64,000 nucleotides of DNA from Rhodobacterales bacterium HKCCE3408 (GCA_015689705.1 WVSN01000001.1:434001-498000), one strand, 5' to 3'. Shown: positions 44,240 through 53,863, numbered from the stretch's first letter. Translations and numbers: made by a program. Notes: generated from the letters alone by a model not told the origin.

Positions 44240-45622
44240 TCAGAGGATGTTCACGTCGTCGAGGTAGAACTCGTCTCCCGCCGCGGCGATGACGTTGAAC
44301 TGGAAGACGTCCGTGGCGTTGGTGAACTCCACATATCCCGTCGCGTCCAGATCGGCGGCCGTGATCGTCGCCGATCCGACCGGATTGCCGTTCCCGTCCG
44401 AGAAGACGATCTCGGCCACGTCGTCGGCGTCGAACCCGGTCAGGCGGAAGCCCTGCAGGTCGAAGGTCAGCGAGTCACGGTGCGTGACGTTGATTTCGTG
44501 GGTCGAGCCGTCCGCCTCTGTCCAGACCCGCATCTCGTCGTCGCCATCGCCGTCGAAATCGTAGCCGAGCGTCGGGTCCTCGTAGCGCTGCTCCCAATAC
44601 TGCGTGGCCGAAGCGAGCTGGCTGACGAAGAAACTTGAATTCGGCCCATCCTCGTAGATCCAGATCCCGAGAAGCTGCGACGTGAATTCACCGTAGTAGT
44701 TCGTCATCGTCTCGAAGGAGATGTCGCCGTCCGGAACCGGGTAGGTGACCTGAATGGCGACTTCCTCGTAAGTCGAGGTGGTGCCGTCGCTGACCTCGTA
44801 CCAGAAGCTGATCCCGGCGATCTCTCCCGCGGCAGGCGGAATGTCGTACTGGCCGTTCGGGTCCCAGGTGACCGACCCGTCCGCCGAAACGGTCAGGATC
44901 GACCCGTCGGTCAGAAGTCCGCCGAATTCGAAGTAGCTCAGGTCCACGCCGTCCGGGATCAGGTCCACGTCGTTGTCGCCGTCGCCGTTCAGGTCGATCT
45001 GGACGTCGAGGATAGCCGTGACGGCCAGCCCGTCGCCCGGCGTGCCCGTGTCGCCGATCTGGTCATTGGCCAGCACGTTGAGGCTTGCCGTGCCATCGGC
45101 CGAGGTCTGCGCGAAGTCGCGCTCGGTCAGGATCGTGTCCGGGCCGGGCACTTCGAGGAAGGTCACGACCTCGACATCGTTCAGGTAATCCGTCTCACCG
45201 GTCGCGATATGCGTGACCTCGTAGCCGACGATGACTTCGGTCTTGAACTTGCCCTTGCCCTGCATCTCGGTGATCTGCACGACGGTGTATTCGGATTGCG
45301 GCAGGAGGTAGAACACCGCGTCCGTCCCGTCGCCGCCGTTCACCGTGTCCGATCCGGCGCCGTCGAAAACAAGATCGCCGCCCGCACCCAGATTGATCAG
45401 GTCGTCGCCGTCACCGTTGTAGACAGTGTCGTTGCCATCGCCCGCCTCGATCGTGTCGTTGCCGGCATCGTCGCGGATCTCGTCGTCGCCCTCGAGGCTC
45501 CAGATCACGTCATCGCCGACCGTTCCGAGGAGGATGTCCCCCGCGGCTGTTCCTGTGATCGCTCCGGGGGGCGGGCTTGCGGCGGTCGTTCCACCGCCGC
45601 CGTTTCCATTGCTCCTGGGCAT
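44240..45622 (-). CDS. RTX-repeat calcium-binding protein
   Basis: 460 residues, probably secreted by a type I system. Residues about 22-100 hold RTX-like nonapeptides (GDDVIWSLEGDDEI, GNDTIEAGDGNDTV, GDDLINLGAGGDLV). Later parts look like beta-sandwich or cadherin-like domains with calcium loops DLNGDGDND and DFDGDGDDE. The C-terminus ends EFYLDDVNIL, without an obvious protease or lipase domain. The RTX block is N-terminal, whereas most exported RTX proteins carry it near the C-terminal signal, so the export route is uncertain. AGGAGGG precedes ATG 45622. Likely an extracellular surface or adhesion protein. Confidence 0.8.
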   Translation of the reverse strand: MPRSNGNGGGGTTAASPPPGAITGTAAGDILLGTVGDDVIWSLEGDDEIRDDAGNDTIEAGDGNDTVYNGDGDDLINLGAGGDLVFDGAGSDTVNGGDGTDAVFYLLPQSEYTVVQITEMQGKGKFKTEVIVGYEVTHIATGETDYLNDVEVVTFLEVPGPDTILTERDFAQTSADGTASLNVLANDQIGDTGTPGDGLAVTAILDVQIDLNGDGDNDVDLIPDGVDLSYFEFGGLLTDGSILTVSADGSVTWDPNGQYDIPPAAGEIAGISFWYEVSDGTTSTYEEVAIQVTYPVPDGDISFETMTNYYGEFTSQLLGIWIYEDGPNSSFFVSQLASATQYWEQRYEDPTLGYDFDGDGDDEMRVWTEADGSTHEINVTHRDSLTFDLQGFRLTGFDADDVAEIVFSDGNGNPVGSATITAADLDATGYVEFTNATDVFQFNVIAAAGDEFYLDDVNIL

Positions 45623-45854
45623 GTCGTCGTCCCTCCTGTGGCCGCCACACCCGCGCGAATGGTGCCGGAAACAGACGCTGCGCGCCAATCATTTGGCCTA
45701 TTCGCTGCTGTGCCGGGACCAATCCCGGGACAGTGCGCGCCTTTGTTTCCCGCACTCTTTCCGACAGCGCTGAAAACCCGTCGGGGGCGCGGAATTGTTT
45801 CCCAAGCGGCCCCGAGCGGGTAAATCGGACGAATCAGATCAAAGCGGATTGGAC

Positions 45855-46205
45855 ATGAAGCGATTGCGGACCCACGTCATCGGGCTCGATCAGGGCTCGG
45901 AGCTCCTGTTCTCGGATTTCGAGGATGGCGGGCAGATGTGGACCGGTGACGGCCCGCGCGAAGCGCGCCGTGCAGTGACCTTCTCGACGCCGTTCCGAGG
46001 GGTGCCCGTCGTGCAGGTCGGCATGGGCATGTGGGACACCGACGGCAAGACCAACCAGCGCGCGGACCTGTCGGCCGAGGACGTGACGGCGCAGGGGTTC
46101 GACATCGTTTTCCGGACCTGGGGCGACAGCCGGGTGGCGCGGGTGCGCGCCGACTGGCTGGCGATCGGCGAACTGCGCGACGAGGACGACTGGGAGGTCG
46201 ACTGA
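45855..46205 (+). CDS. H-type lectin domain protein
   Basis: 116 residues. The segment from about 35 to 107 (FSTPFRGVPVVQVGMGMWDTD...FDIVFRTWGDSRVARVRADWLAIG) matches the H-type lectin domain known from discoidin and snail agglutinins, which bind GalNAc-like sugars. There is no signal peptide, and the N-terminal 30 residues are unlike the domain. Divergent from the RTX protein gene across a 232-bp gap with no other gene. A role in surface glycan binding is plausible; export is not shown. Confidence 0.75.
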   Translation: MKRLRTHVIGLDQGSELLFSDFEDGGQMWTGDGPREARRAVTFSTPFRGVPVVQVGMGMWDTDGKTNQRADLSAEDVTAQGFDIVFRTWGDSRVARVRADWLAIGELRDEDDWEVD

Positions 46206-46261
46206 CGCCCGCGGACACGTCGCGGGTTGCTATCCTGACCGGGCAGGAGGATAGGGACGCC

Positions 46262-47476
46262 ATGGCGCGCCCGAGCGGACCCTTTCTCTTCATCCTCGCG
46301 ACCCTGATGATCGACGCCATCGGGATCGGCATCGTATTCCCGATCATGCCGGACCTGATGCTTCGCGTTGGCGCCGGGGACATCGCCGATGGCGCGCTCT
46401 GGGCCGGGATCCTGATGGCCGCCTATGCCGGCGCGCAGTTCCTGTTCGCCCCCATCGTCGGATCGCTGTCGGATGCCTATGGCCGCAAGCCCATTCTTCT
46501 CGCCGCGCTCGGCTTCCTGACGGTCGACTATGTCATCATGGCGCTGGCCGACAGCTACTGGCTTCTGCTCGTGGGCCGGACGCTCGCCGGGCTTGCCGGG
46601 GCGACCTACATCACCGCGACGGCCTATATCTCGGACATCACCCCGCGCGAACAGCGCGCGGCGCGTTTCGGGATGATCGGGGCGGCCTTCGGGATCGGCT
46701 TCGTCCTCGGCCCGGCGCTCGGCGGGATCGCGGCGGGCTGGCACGTCACGGCCCCGTTCTGGGTCGCCGCCGCGATGGCGGGCGTGAATGTCGCTTTCGG
46801 TCTGTTCGTGCTGCCGGAGTCCCTTGTCCCCGAAAACCGCCGGCCGTTCGGGGCGCGCGACTTCAATCCCTTCGCCATCGTGATCCGGGCCTTCCGAATG
46901 CCGGGCCTCACGATCCCGCTGACCGCCATCGCGGTCTTCGAATTCGCCAACATGGTCTACCCGACGCTCTGGGCGTTCTGGGGGCGGGAGACGTTCGGCT
47001 GGTCGACGCTGCTGATCGGGTTGTCGCTGTCGGCCTACGGTATCCTCGTGGCGCTGTCGCAGGCGGTCGTCATGCCCTTCGCGGTGGCCCGCATCGGTGA
47101 GCGCAGGCTGCTGATCTGGGCGCTCGTCGTGTCGGTCGTCTCGCTCGTCGGCTTCGGCTTCACCACGGCGCTCTGGGCGGTGGTGATCTTCCTGCCGCTC
47201 GCTTCCCTGTCAGACCTCGTGCCGCCGCTTCTGACGGCCCTGGCCGCGAATGCCGCCGACGAGGACCGGCAGGGCATGGTGCAGGGCGTGATCGCCTCGC
47301 TCGCGTCGCTGGCCGCCGTGGTCGCGCCGGTTGTCTACACGCCGATCTTCGGAGCGTTCGCAGGACCCGAGGCCGATCCGTGGATGCCCGGCGCGCCGTT
47401 TCTGTTCTCGGCGATCCTCGTCGCGGCCATCCTCCCGCTCGCGGTCTATCGGCCGAGAGGGGTCATGTCGGCCTGA
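46262..47476 (+). CDS. TetA-like major facilitator exporter
   Basis: 404 residues, 12 membrane segments. Motif A GSLSDAYGRKP (about 64-74) and motif C GAAFGIGFVLGPALGG in helix 5 mark the DHA1 drug-proton antiporter group, close to TetA in length and layout. Tetracycline export is only one option; most chromosomal relatives have unknown substrates. No TetR regulator is adjacent. AGGAGGATAGGGACGCC precedes ATG 46262. It is 10 bp from the convergent prs gene. Confidence 0.87.
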   Translation: MARPSGPFLFILATLMIDAIGIGIVFPIMPDLMLRVGAGDIADGALWAGILMAAYAGAQFLFAPIVGSLSDAYGRKPILLAALGFLTVDYVIMALADSYWLLLVGRTLAGLAGATYITATAYISDITPREQRAARFGMIGAAFGIGFVLGPALGGIAAGWHVTAPFWVAAAMAGVNVAFGLFVLPESLVPENRRPFGARDFNPFAIVIRAFRMPGLTIPLTAIAVFEFANMVYPTLWAFWGRETFGWSTLLIGLSLSAYGILVALSQAVVMPFAVARIGERRLLIWALVVSVVSLVGFGFTTALWAVVIFLPLASLSDLVPPLLTALAANAADEDRQGMVQGVIASLASLAAVVAPVVYTPIFGAFAGPEADPWMPGAPFLFSAILVAAILPLAVYRPRGVMSA

Positions 47477-47486
47477 TCGCCGCGCC

Positions 47487-48518
47487 CTAGCCGAGACCCC
47501 ACATTCCGCGCGGGTAGAGCCCCTCGTAGATCGGAACGAGCGAGTTCGTGTCGAACAGCGACGACACGCTGGTACCGTTCCAGATGTTCACGATCGCCTG
47601 CGCCAGCATGGGCGCGGTCGGAACGATGCGGATGTTCTTGCAGGCGGCGACCGGGGCGGGGGCCTCGATCGTATCGGTGATGACGAGCGATTTCAGGACC
47701 GAATTGGTGATCCGCTCCACCGCCGGTCCGGACAGGACGCCATGGGTGGTATAGGCGTGGACCTCGGTAGCGCCGGCATCCATCAGCACTTCGCCCGCCT
47801 TGCAGAGCGTGCCGGCCGTGTCGCAGATGTCGTCGACGATCACGCATTTCTTGCCGGTCACGTCGCCGATCACTGTCATGCCGGCGACTTCGCCTTCCTT
47901 CTCGCGCCGCTTGTCGACGATCGCCAGCGGCGCCTTGATCCGCGTGGCAAGCTCGCGCGCCCGGCTCACGCCGCCGACGTCAGGGGAGACGACCATGACG
48001 TCCTCCACCTTGCCGTCGAACTGGTGAAGAATATCGAGCGCGAAAACCGGCGAGGCGTAGAGGTTGTCGACCGGGATGTCGAAGAAGCCCTGGATCTGCG
48101 CAGCGTGCAGGTCCATCGTCAGCACCCGCTCGATCCCGCCGGCGGTGATCATATTCGACACGAGCTTCGCGCTGATTGGCGTCCGGGCCTTGGTGCGGCG
48201 GTCCTGACGGGCATAGCCGAAATAGGGGATCACGGCGGTGATGCGGCTGGCCGAGGAGCGGCGCAGCGCGTCGGCCATGATGAGCAGCTCCATCAGGTTG
48301 TCGTTCGCCGGCTTCGACGTCGACTGGATGATGAACATGTCCTCGCCGCGGACATTCTCGTAAACCTCGACGAAGATCTCCTGGTCGTTGAACCGCTCGA
48401 CCCGCGCATCGACGAGACCGACCCGCATACCCCGGTGCATCGACATCCGTTTCGCAATCGCCTCGGCCAATGGCTTGTTGGCATTCCCGGAGATCAGCTT
48501 CGGGTCGGTTGCGGGCAT
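47487..48518 (-). CDS. prs: Ribose-phosphate pyrophosphokinase
   Basis: Makes PRPP from ribose 5-phosphate and ATP for nucleotide, histidine and tryptophan synthesis. 343 residues, slightly longer than E. coli Prs. FGYARQDRR (119-127 region), the [11 protein letters not shown] block, VVSPDVGG and the PRPP loop [12 protein letters not shown] are all present. It is cytoplasmic and essential in most bacteria. Divergent from the isomerase-like gene. Confidence 0.97.
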   Translation of the reverse strand: MPATDPKLISGNANKPLAEAIAKRMSMHRGMRVGLVDARVERFNDQEIFVEVYENVRGEDMFIIQSTSKPANDNLMELLIMADALRRSSASRITAVIPYFGYARQDRRTKARTPISAKLVSNMITAGGIERVLTMDLHAAQIQGFFDIPVDNLYASPVFALDILHQFDGKVEDVMVVSPDVGGVSRARELATRIKAPLAIVDKRREKEGEVAGMTVIGDVTGKKCVIVDDICDTAGTLCKAGEVLMDAGATEVHAYTTHGVLSGPAVERITNSVLKSLVITDTIEAPAPVAACKNIRIVPTAPMLAQAIVNIWNGTSVSSLFDTNSLVPIYEGLYPRGMWGLG

Positions 48519-48601
48519 GTCACATCCTCGTCATCCTTGGCGTATGGCGCCCCCCCTAGCATCCCGGTAACCTTCCGGAAAGCCCAAACGCAGAGGGGAT
48601 C

Positions 48602-49204
48602 ATGGCCCATATCGACTACTACTTCGCGACCGTGTCGCCGTACACCTACCTCGCCGGAACCCGGTTCGAGGAGGTGGCGGAAAAGCATGGCGCGACCGTG
48701 ACTTACAAACCGCTCGACATCATCGCGCTGTTCGGGCGGACAGGCGGTCAGGCACCGGGCGAACGGCACCCGTCGCGGCTGGATCTGCGCGCTCAGGAGC
48801 TCCGGCGGCAATCGAAGAAGCTCGGCCTGCCGATGGATCTCGATCCGCCGCTTCGCGCCGCGAACCCCGCGCCGTCCTCCTACGCCTTCATTGCCGCAGC
48901 CAAGGCGGGCGGGGGAGATCTGGGCAAGCTCGTTCATGCCATCACCGGCGCACACTGGCGCGACAAGCGCGACATCGCCGATGACACGGTGATCGCCGAG
49001 TGCCTCGAGGAGGCCGGCTTCGATCCGTCTATCGCGCATGGCATGGGCGCCATCGCGAGCGCCGACGACTATGCCCGCAACCTCGAGGACGCGGTCGCCG
49101 CGGGTGTCTTTGGCGCGCCCTTCTACATCGTTGACGGAACAGAGAAATTCTGGGGTCAGGACCGGATCGGGGACCTGGATCTGTACCTGTCCGGCAAACT
49201 GTGA
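48602..49204 (+). CDS. 2-hydroxychromene-2-carboxylate isomerase-like DsbA-fold protein
   Basis: 200 residues, kappa-class glutathione-transferase/DsbA fold. Ser12 in SPYTYL takes the place of the redox cysteine, as in HCCA isomerases that use glutathione in naphthalene catabolism. The VFGAPFYIV cis-proline loop (about 168-176) and FWGQDRIGDL end are typical. No naphthalene pathway is nearby, so the substrate may be another aromatic or glutathione conjugate. The stop overlaps the start of the hydrolase gene (GTGA). Confidence 0.9.
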   Translation: MAHIDYYFATVSPYTYLAGTRFEEVAEKHGATVTYKPLDIIALFGRTGGQAPGERHPSRLDLRAQELRRQSKKLGLPMDLDPPLRAANPAPSSYAFIAAAKAGGGDLGKLVHAITGAHWRDKRDIADDTVIAECLEEAGFDPSIAHGMGAIASADDYARNLEDAVAAGVFGAPFYIVDGTEKFWGQDRIGDLDLYLSGKL

Positions 49205-49968
49205 CCGGCTTCGCACGGCGGTGGGGCGACAGCGGGCCGGAGGCGGTTCTGCTGCACTGCTCGCTCGCCCATTCCGGGGCGTGGCAGGGGCTGGCCCGGG
49301 TCCTGAAGGACCGGATGCGGCTGATCGCACCGGATCTGGTGGGTCACGGAAAGGCGCCGGACCTCCAGCCGGGCGAGGACTTCCTCGAAACCGCGATTGC
49401 CAGCGCGCGCGAATTCCTGCCCGACGGCCCGGTGCATCTTGTCGGTCATTCTTTCGGCGGGCTCGTCGCGCTGCGCCTGGCGATCGAAGAGGGCACGCGG
49501 ATCGAAACGCTGACCCTGTGCGAGCCGGTGATCTTCGCTGCCGCCGGGAACGGGCCGGGACGGGCGGCCACGGCAGAGCGGGCGGCGCCGGTCAATGATC
49601 TTGTCGCGGCGGGCGATCTCGAAGGCGCGGCGCGGGTTTTCCTGTCGCTCTGGGGCGGAATGGCGTTCGACGAGATGCCCGAAGCGCAGCGCCGATACAT
49701 GGCGGAACGGATGCCGCTGATCGTCGCCGAGGACAACGCGCTGGAGCATGACAGCGGGCGGATCCTGCCGCGGTTGCAACAGGTTACCGCACCCGTCCTG
49801 CTGATCGAGGGCCAGGAAAGCCCGCCCGTCGTGGCCGAGGTGAATGCCGCCCTGGCCGCCGGATTCCAGCGGGCTGAGCGGCTCGTGGTGCCGCGCGCGG
49901 GGCACATGGTCCCGCTGAGCCATCCGGGCCCCGTGGGCCAGGCGATCGCGGCGTTCGTCGGGGTGTGA
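49201..49968 (+). CDS. Alpha/beta hydrolase
   Basis: 255 residues. The nucleophile elbow is GHSFGG with Ser84; LLHCSLAHSGAW near the start is the oxyanion region, and RAGHMVPLSHPG near the end gives the catalytic histidine. The substrate is unknown. The GTG start overlaps the isomerase-like gene stop, so the two are co-translated and may act on the same compound. A GTG at 49201 is the only start that keeps the N-terminal beta strand. Confidence 0.88.
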   Translation: MTGFARRWGDSGPEAVLLHCSLAHSGAWQGLARVLKDRMRLIAPDLVGHGKAPDLQPGEDFLETAIASAREFLPDGPVHLVGHSFGGLVALRLAIEEGTRIETLTLCEPVIFAAAGNGPGRAATAERAAPVNDLVAAGDLEGAARVFLSLWGGMAFDEMPEAQRRYMAERMPLIVAEDNALEHDSGRILPRLQQVTAPVLLIEGQESPPVVAEVNAALAAGFQRAERLVVPRAGHMVPLSHPGPVGQAIAAFVGV

Positions 49969-49981
49969 CCCGGCCCGCGCC

Positions 49982-51034
49982 TCAGCCCCGCCAGAGGGTC
50001 AGGAGCGCGTCGACATCGTCTTTGCCCTTCGACCAGTCGCAGACGATTCGGCAGCGGACGGGCTCGTCCGGCGGTCCTTCCAGCGGCGTCTCTCCGGCAT
50101 AGAGGTAGTATTTCACGCCCGCCGCTACGGCGCGGGCATGGGCGGCCCGGGGCAGTTCGAGATACACGAGGTTCCCCGCGGGCGGCGACACGGCGCGGGC
50201 GCCGGGAACGTCGCCAAGCCCTGCCATCAGCCGCGTCATCGCCGCGTTCGCCCGCCCGGCAAGATCGAGCCAGAGACCGTCTTCGAGATAGGCCTGCATC
50301 TGCGCGCCGAGATACTTGCCCTTCGACCAGAGATGCCCGGTGCGCTTGCGCCGGAGCGAGGTTTCCCAGTCGAGATCCGGGCGGAACAGGACGACCGCCT
50401 CGACCCCGAGGCAGCCGTTTTTCGTGCCGCCGAAACTCAGCGCATCGATCCCGGTCTTCCATGTCATCTCGGCCGGGCTGATCCCGGCGGCGGCGACTGC
50501 GTTGGCGAACCGTGCGCCGTCCATGTGGACCTTCATGCCGCGGCTGCGCGCGACCTCGACCAGCGCCCCGATCTCGTCCGGCGTATATGCCGTCCCGCGC
50601 TCGGTCAGCTGCGTCAGGGTCAGCGCGCCGGGCTGGACGGAATGGACGTCGCGCGGGCCGATCTCGGCCAGCGCCTCGGCCAGCGCGTCCGGCGTCATCT
50701 TTGCATCAGCGCCCGGCACACGGCGCAGCTTCGCGCCGCCGGCGAAAAGCTCGACCGCGCCGCATTCGTCGACTTCGACATGGGCGTCGTGGTGGCAGAA
50801 GATCGCGTCCCACGGGCGGACCAGTGTCGACAGCGCCAGCGCGTTGGCTGCCGTTCCCGTCGCCACGAGATGCACGGTGGCTTCCGGCGCCTCCAGCACC
50901 TCGCGCACCAGGTCCACCGCGCGGGCGGTGAAGGGGTCGTTGCCGTAGGGCATCTGGTGGTCGGCATTGGCCTCCATCATGGCATCCATGATCCGGGGCG
51001 CGGCGGGGCCGGCATTGTCGGAGGCGAAATTCAT
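49982..51034 (-). CDS. ltaE: Low-specificity L-threonine aldolase
   Basis: PLP enzyme splitting L-threonine and L-allo-threonine into glycine and acetaldehyde. 350 residues. The PLP lysine is Lys205 in SFGGTKNGCLG; FASDN at the N-terminus and His85 in HHDAHVEVDE are conserved. It begins inside the stop of the ycgN-type gene (ATGA), third in the ribF-ycgN-ltaE overlap chain. Its stop is close to that of the hydrolase gene, which converges on it. Confidence 0.93.
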   Translation of the reverse strand: MNFASDNAGPAAPRIMDAMMEANADHQMPYGNDPFTARAVDLVREVLEAPEATVHLVATGTAANALALSTLVRPWDAIFCHHDAHVEVDECGAVELFAGGAKLRRVPGADAKMTPDALAEALAEIGPRDVHSVQPGALTLTQLTERGTAYTPDEIGALVEVARSRGMKVHMDGARFANAVAAAGISPAEMTWKTGIDALSFGGTKNGCLGVEAVVLFRPDLDWETSLRRKRTGHLWSKGKYLGAQMQAYLEDGLWLDLAGRANAAMTRLMAGLGDVPGARAVSPPAGNLVYLELPRAAHARAVAAGVKYYLYAGETPLEGPPDEPVRCRIVCDWSKGKDDVDALLTLWRG

Positions 51035-51477
51035 GTTCCGGGTTCCTCGATCACGTAATCCTCCCAATCCTCTTCCGGCACCTCGGCCTCGGACAGCGTG
51101 ATGCCCTGCGCCGAAACGCCGGCATCGTGGACGCTGCGCGCCTCGCCCGAGATTAGCGGGTGCCACCAGTAGAGCGGCTTGCCCTCGTGCAGCAGCCGAT
51201 AGGCGCAGGTCGAGGGCATGAAGTAGGCCACGTCGGCCATGCGTTTCGGCGAAAGCACGATGCATTCCGGCACGAAGTCGAGCCGTCGCGCGTAGTTCGA
51301 GCAGCGACAGGTGGTGTCGTCGAACAGCCGGCAGGCAATCCGGGTCAGCGCGACCTCCCGCGTGTCCTCGTCTTCGAGCTTGTTGAGGCAGCATTTGCCG
51401 CAGCCGTCGCAGAGCGCCTCCCATTCCTCGGGCGTCATCCGGTCCATCGGCACCCGTTCCCAGAAGCGGTCCCTCAT
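51031..51477 (-). CDS. YcgN/UPF0260-type cysteine cluster protein
   Basis: 148 residues. CDGCGKCCLNKLED (23-36; Cys23, 26, 29, 30) plus later cysteines in IACRLFDDTTCRCSNY form the YkgJ/YcgN cysteine cluster that may bind zinc or an Fe-S centre. Function is unknown. It overlaps ribF upstream and ltaE downstream by 4 nt each (ATGA), so it is tightly coupled to flavin and threonine metabolism genes, though that may be only operon packing. Confidence 0.88.
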   Translation of the reverse strand: MRDRFWERVPMDRMTPEEWEALCDGCGKCCLNKLEDEDTREVALTRIACRLFDDTTCRCSNYARRLDFVPECIVLSPKRMADVAYFMPSTCAYRLLHEGKPLYWWHPLISGEARSVHDAGVSAQGITLSEAEVPEEDWEDYVIEEPGT

Positions 51478-52394
51478 GGTGCGAGCACGGCGCGGGCGCG
51501 GGTGGCGTCGGCGTCCATCTGGGTGATGAGTGCGTCGAGGCTGTCGAATTTCTCCTCCGGGCGCAGGTACTCGACCAGTGCGACGGAGACATGCGCGCCG
51601 TAAAGATCGCCGCGGAAGTCGAAGAGGAAGGTCTCCAGGTTCGGCGCGTTCTCCCCGAACATCGGCCGGACGCCGAGCGAGGCGACGCCGCGATACGAGC
51701 CCTTGTGCGCGCCGTCGAGCACGTCGGCGAGGACGGCGTAGACGCCGAGCTTCGGCAGGTGCAGCCCGGCAAGGCCCATGTTGATCGTGGGATATCCAAG
51801 CTCGCGCCCGCGCTTTTCACCGTGCAGGACGGGGCCTTCGATCCGGTGGTAGTGGCCGAGCATGTCGGCGGCGTCGCGCGGCCGGCCCTCGGACAGGGCC
51901 TGCCGGATCGCGGTCGAGCTGACCGCGCCGGTCTCGGCGGTCAGGAGCGTGGCGATCGTCGTTTCGAAACCGAGCTCCTTGCCCCAGTCGCGCAGCATCG
52001 GCGCGGTGCCCTTCCTGCCCTTGCCGAAGCAGAAATCGGCGCCGACCACGACATGCGACAGGCCGAGCGCGTCGGCCAGGATCTCTTCGGCGAAGGCGCG
52101 CGGCTCAAGCCCGGCCAGCGCGGCGTTGAACGGCAGTTCGAACAGGATCTCGACGCCGAGCTTCTCCAGACGGTGGGCGCGCGCCTCGGAGTTCATCAGC
52201 CGGAAGGGCGGGGCGTCGGGCGCGAAATACTGGCGCGGATGCGGCTCGAAGGTCAGGACGGCGAGCGGCGCGTCGGTCCGCGCAAGTCCGATGACATGGG
52301 CGTGGCCGCGGTGGACTCCGTCGAAATTCCCGATCGCGGCCGAAGAGCCGCGCCAGGACGGGTCCATCATCTGGGGGTCGCGCACGATCCGCAT
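51474..52394 (-). CDS. ribF: Bifunctional riboflavin kinase/FAD synthetase
   Basis: Makes FMN and then FAD. 306 residues: N-terminal FAD synthetase domain with IGNFDGVHRGH (21-31), and C-terminal riboflavin kinase domain with GYPTIN and NLETFLFDF. It heads the overlap chain ribF-ycgN-ltaE. A MaoC gene lies 35 bp upstream on the same strand and may be on the same message. Normal length. Confidence 0.96.
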   Translation of the reverse strand: MRIVRDPQMMDPSWRGSSAAIGNFDGVHRGHAHVIGLARTDAPLAVLTFEPHPRQYFAPDAPPFRLMNSEARAHRLEKLGVEILFELPFNAALAGLEPRAFAEEILADALGLSHVVVGADFCFGKGRKGTAPMLRDWGKELGFETTIATLLTAETGAVSSTAIRQALSEGRPRDAADMLGHYHRIEGPVLHGEKRGRELGYPTINMGLAGLHLPKLGVYAVLADVLDGAHKGSYRGVASLGVRPMFGENAPNLETFLFDFRGDLYGAHVSVALVEYLRPEEKFDSLDALITQMDADATRARAVLAP

Positions 52395-52429
52395 GGGGCG
52401 GGCTTAGCCGCCGCCGCGGGGACGTGCAA

Positions 52430-52873
52430 CTAGTCGAATTTGGCCGAAGGCGCGAGCACCGTGGCTTCGCCGCGGACGACGGGTTTGCCGTCGATCGTGC
52501 AGGTCGTATCCAGCTTCACGCGGCGCTTGGCATAGTCGATCTCGAGCACCGTGACCTCCGCGCGCACCATGTCGCCCGGGCGGACCGGGGCGAGAAACTT
52601 CAGGCTCTGGCCGAGATAGACCGTGCCATGGCCGGGAAGCTGCTCACCGATCACCGCCGAGATCAGGCCGGCGGTCAGCATCCCGTGCGCGATCCGGCCT
52701 TCGAAGATCGTGTCCTGGGCGTAGGCATCGTCGAGATGGACCGGGTTCCGGTCGGTCGAGACCTCGGCAAAAAGCTCGATATCACGGTCGGTCACGACCT
52801 TCTCGAGATAGCGCGACATGCCGATCTCGAGGTCCTCGATGACGATTGTGCCGGTCTGCATGTTGTCGAGCAT
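52430..52873 (-). CDS. MaoC-like (R)-specific enoyl-CoA hydratase
   Basis: 147 residues, a single hotdog hydratase domain. Hydratase-2 motif: Asp41, Asn43, Pro44 and His46 in STDRNPVH, then AYAQDTIFEGRIAHGML. PhaJ-type enzymes hydrate trans-2-enoyl-CoA to (R)-3-hydroxyacyl-CoA for polyhydroxyalkanoate synthesis or fatty-acid breakdown; sequence alone does not show which. The ATG at 52873 follows AGGCAGGG; longer starts at 52924 look arginine-rich and unlikely. Confidence 0.88.
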   Translation of the reverse strand: MLDNMQTGTIVIEDLEIGMSRYLEKVVTDRDIELFAEVSTDRNPVHLDDAYAQDTIFEGRIAHGMLTAGLISAVIGEQLPGHGTVYLGQSLKFLAPVRPGDMVRAEVTVLEIDYAKRRVKLDTTCTIDGKPVVRGEATVLAPSAKFD

Positions 52874-52990
52874 GGCCCTGCCTCTGACTCTCATGGCGCG
52901 CTGTCTAGCGCGAAATAGGGCCATTCTGCAATGCGGAAAGTAATTATTGCGCAGATCGGCGGAATTTTCCGCAAGAATGTTTCGGGTCGC

Positions 52991-53863
52991 CTAGCGGAGA
53001 TAACCGATGGAATGGGTCGGCTCGTAGCCGGCGGCCTGAAGGAAGTCGGTCAGCCGGGCCGGATCGGGCTGGCGTGTCGTGCCGGTCTCGACCCGAGCGA
53101 GCCCGCCGGTGACGAACAGCGTGTCGATCCCTTCGCCGAGTCCGCCCTTGATGTCCGTCAGGATGCCGTCGCCGATGGCGAGGATGCGGTCGTCCGAGGT
53201 GTCGCGCCCGATCTGCGCCAGGCGTCGGCGGGCGAGGTCGTAGACCGGCGGATGCGGTTTGCCGAAATAGAGGCTCTCGCCGCCCATCTGGTCATAGAGC
53301 TGCGCGATGGCGCCGGCGCAGTATTCCCGCGTCTCGCCCCGGTCGACCACGATGTCCGGGTTGGCGCAGAGGAGCTTCAGGCCGCGGGTCTTGGCCAGCA
53401 GGAGTTCCGGACGCAGGACCGCCGGATCGGCCTGCGCGTCGAAAGGGCCGGTGCAGACGATGCCGGTCGCCTCGGTCAGCGGGACCTGCTCGATCGGGGT
53501 CGGGTTCTCGACGATGTGCAGCGGTTCGAAGAAGGTCTGGTCGCGCGGCTCGCCGATGAAGAAGACCTTCTCGCCCACCGCGCCGGTCCACATCGCCGCC
53601 CGCGCGCTGTCGCCGGAGGTGGCGATGATGTCCCAGGCGTCGTCGGGCAGGCCGAGCTTCGCGACCTGGCGCGCGACATCGGCCCGGGGGCGGGGCGCAT
53701 TGGTCAGCAGGAGCACCGCGCCGCCCTTCGCCTTGAAGGCGCGCAGGGCCTCGATCGCCTCGGGGAAGGCGCGGACGCCGTCATGGACGCAGCCCCAGAG
53801 ATCGCAGAACAGCGCGTCGTAATTCGACGAGATCTCGGCGAGGCTGTCGATGATGCGGGTCAT
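52991..53863 (-). CDS. HAD-IIA family phosphatase (TIGR01459-like)
   Basis: 290 residues. HAD motif I DLWGCVHDG (21-29, nucleophile Asp21) and motif IV GDGILTDIKGG, with the class IIA cap between (NagD type). Members dephosphorylate small phosphorylated metabolites; the substrate is not known. The TIGR01459 subgroup is common in alphaproteobacteria. The 117-bp gap to the MaoC gene has no gene. Confidence 0.9.
   Translation of the reverse strand: MTRIIDSLAEISSNYDALFCDLWGCVHDGVRAFPEAIEALRAFKAKGGAVLLLTNAPRPRADVARQVAKLGLPDDAWDIIATSGDSARAAMWTGAVGEKVFFIGEPRDQTFFEPLHIVENPTPIEQVPLTEATGIVCTGPFDAQADPAVLRPELLLAKTRGLKLLCANPDIVVDRGETREYCAGAIAQLYDQMGGESLYFGKPHPPVYDLARRRLAQIGRDTSDDRILAIGDGILTDIKGGLGEGIDTLFVTGGLARVETGTTRQPDPARLTDFLQAAGYEPTHSIGYLR

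Noticed and set aside
45623-45854. Plus-strand extension of the lectin gene to 45795
   Set aside because: The extra 20 residues are basic and low-complexity, with no ribosome site; ATG 45855 fits better.
46262-47476. Tetracycline-resistance determinant
   Set aside because: The MFS family and length are right, but no TetR gene or mobile context exists and the closest chromosomal relatives have unknown substrates.
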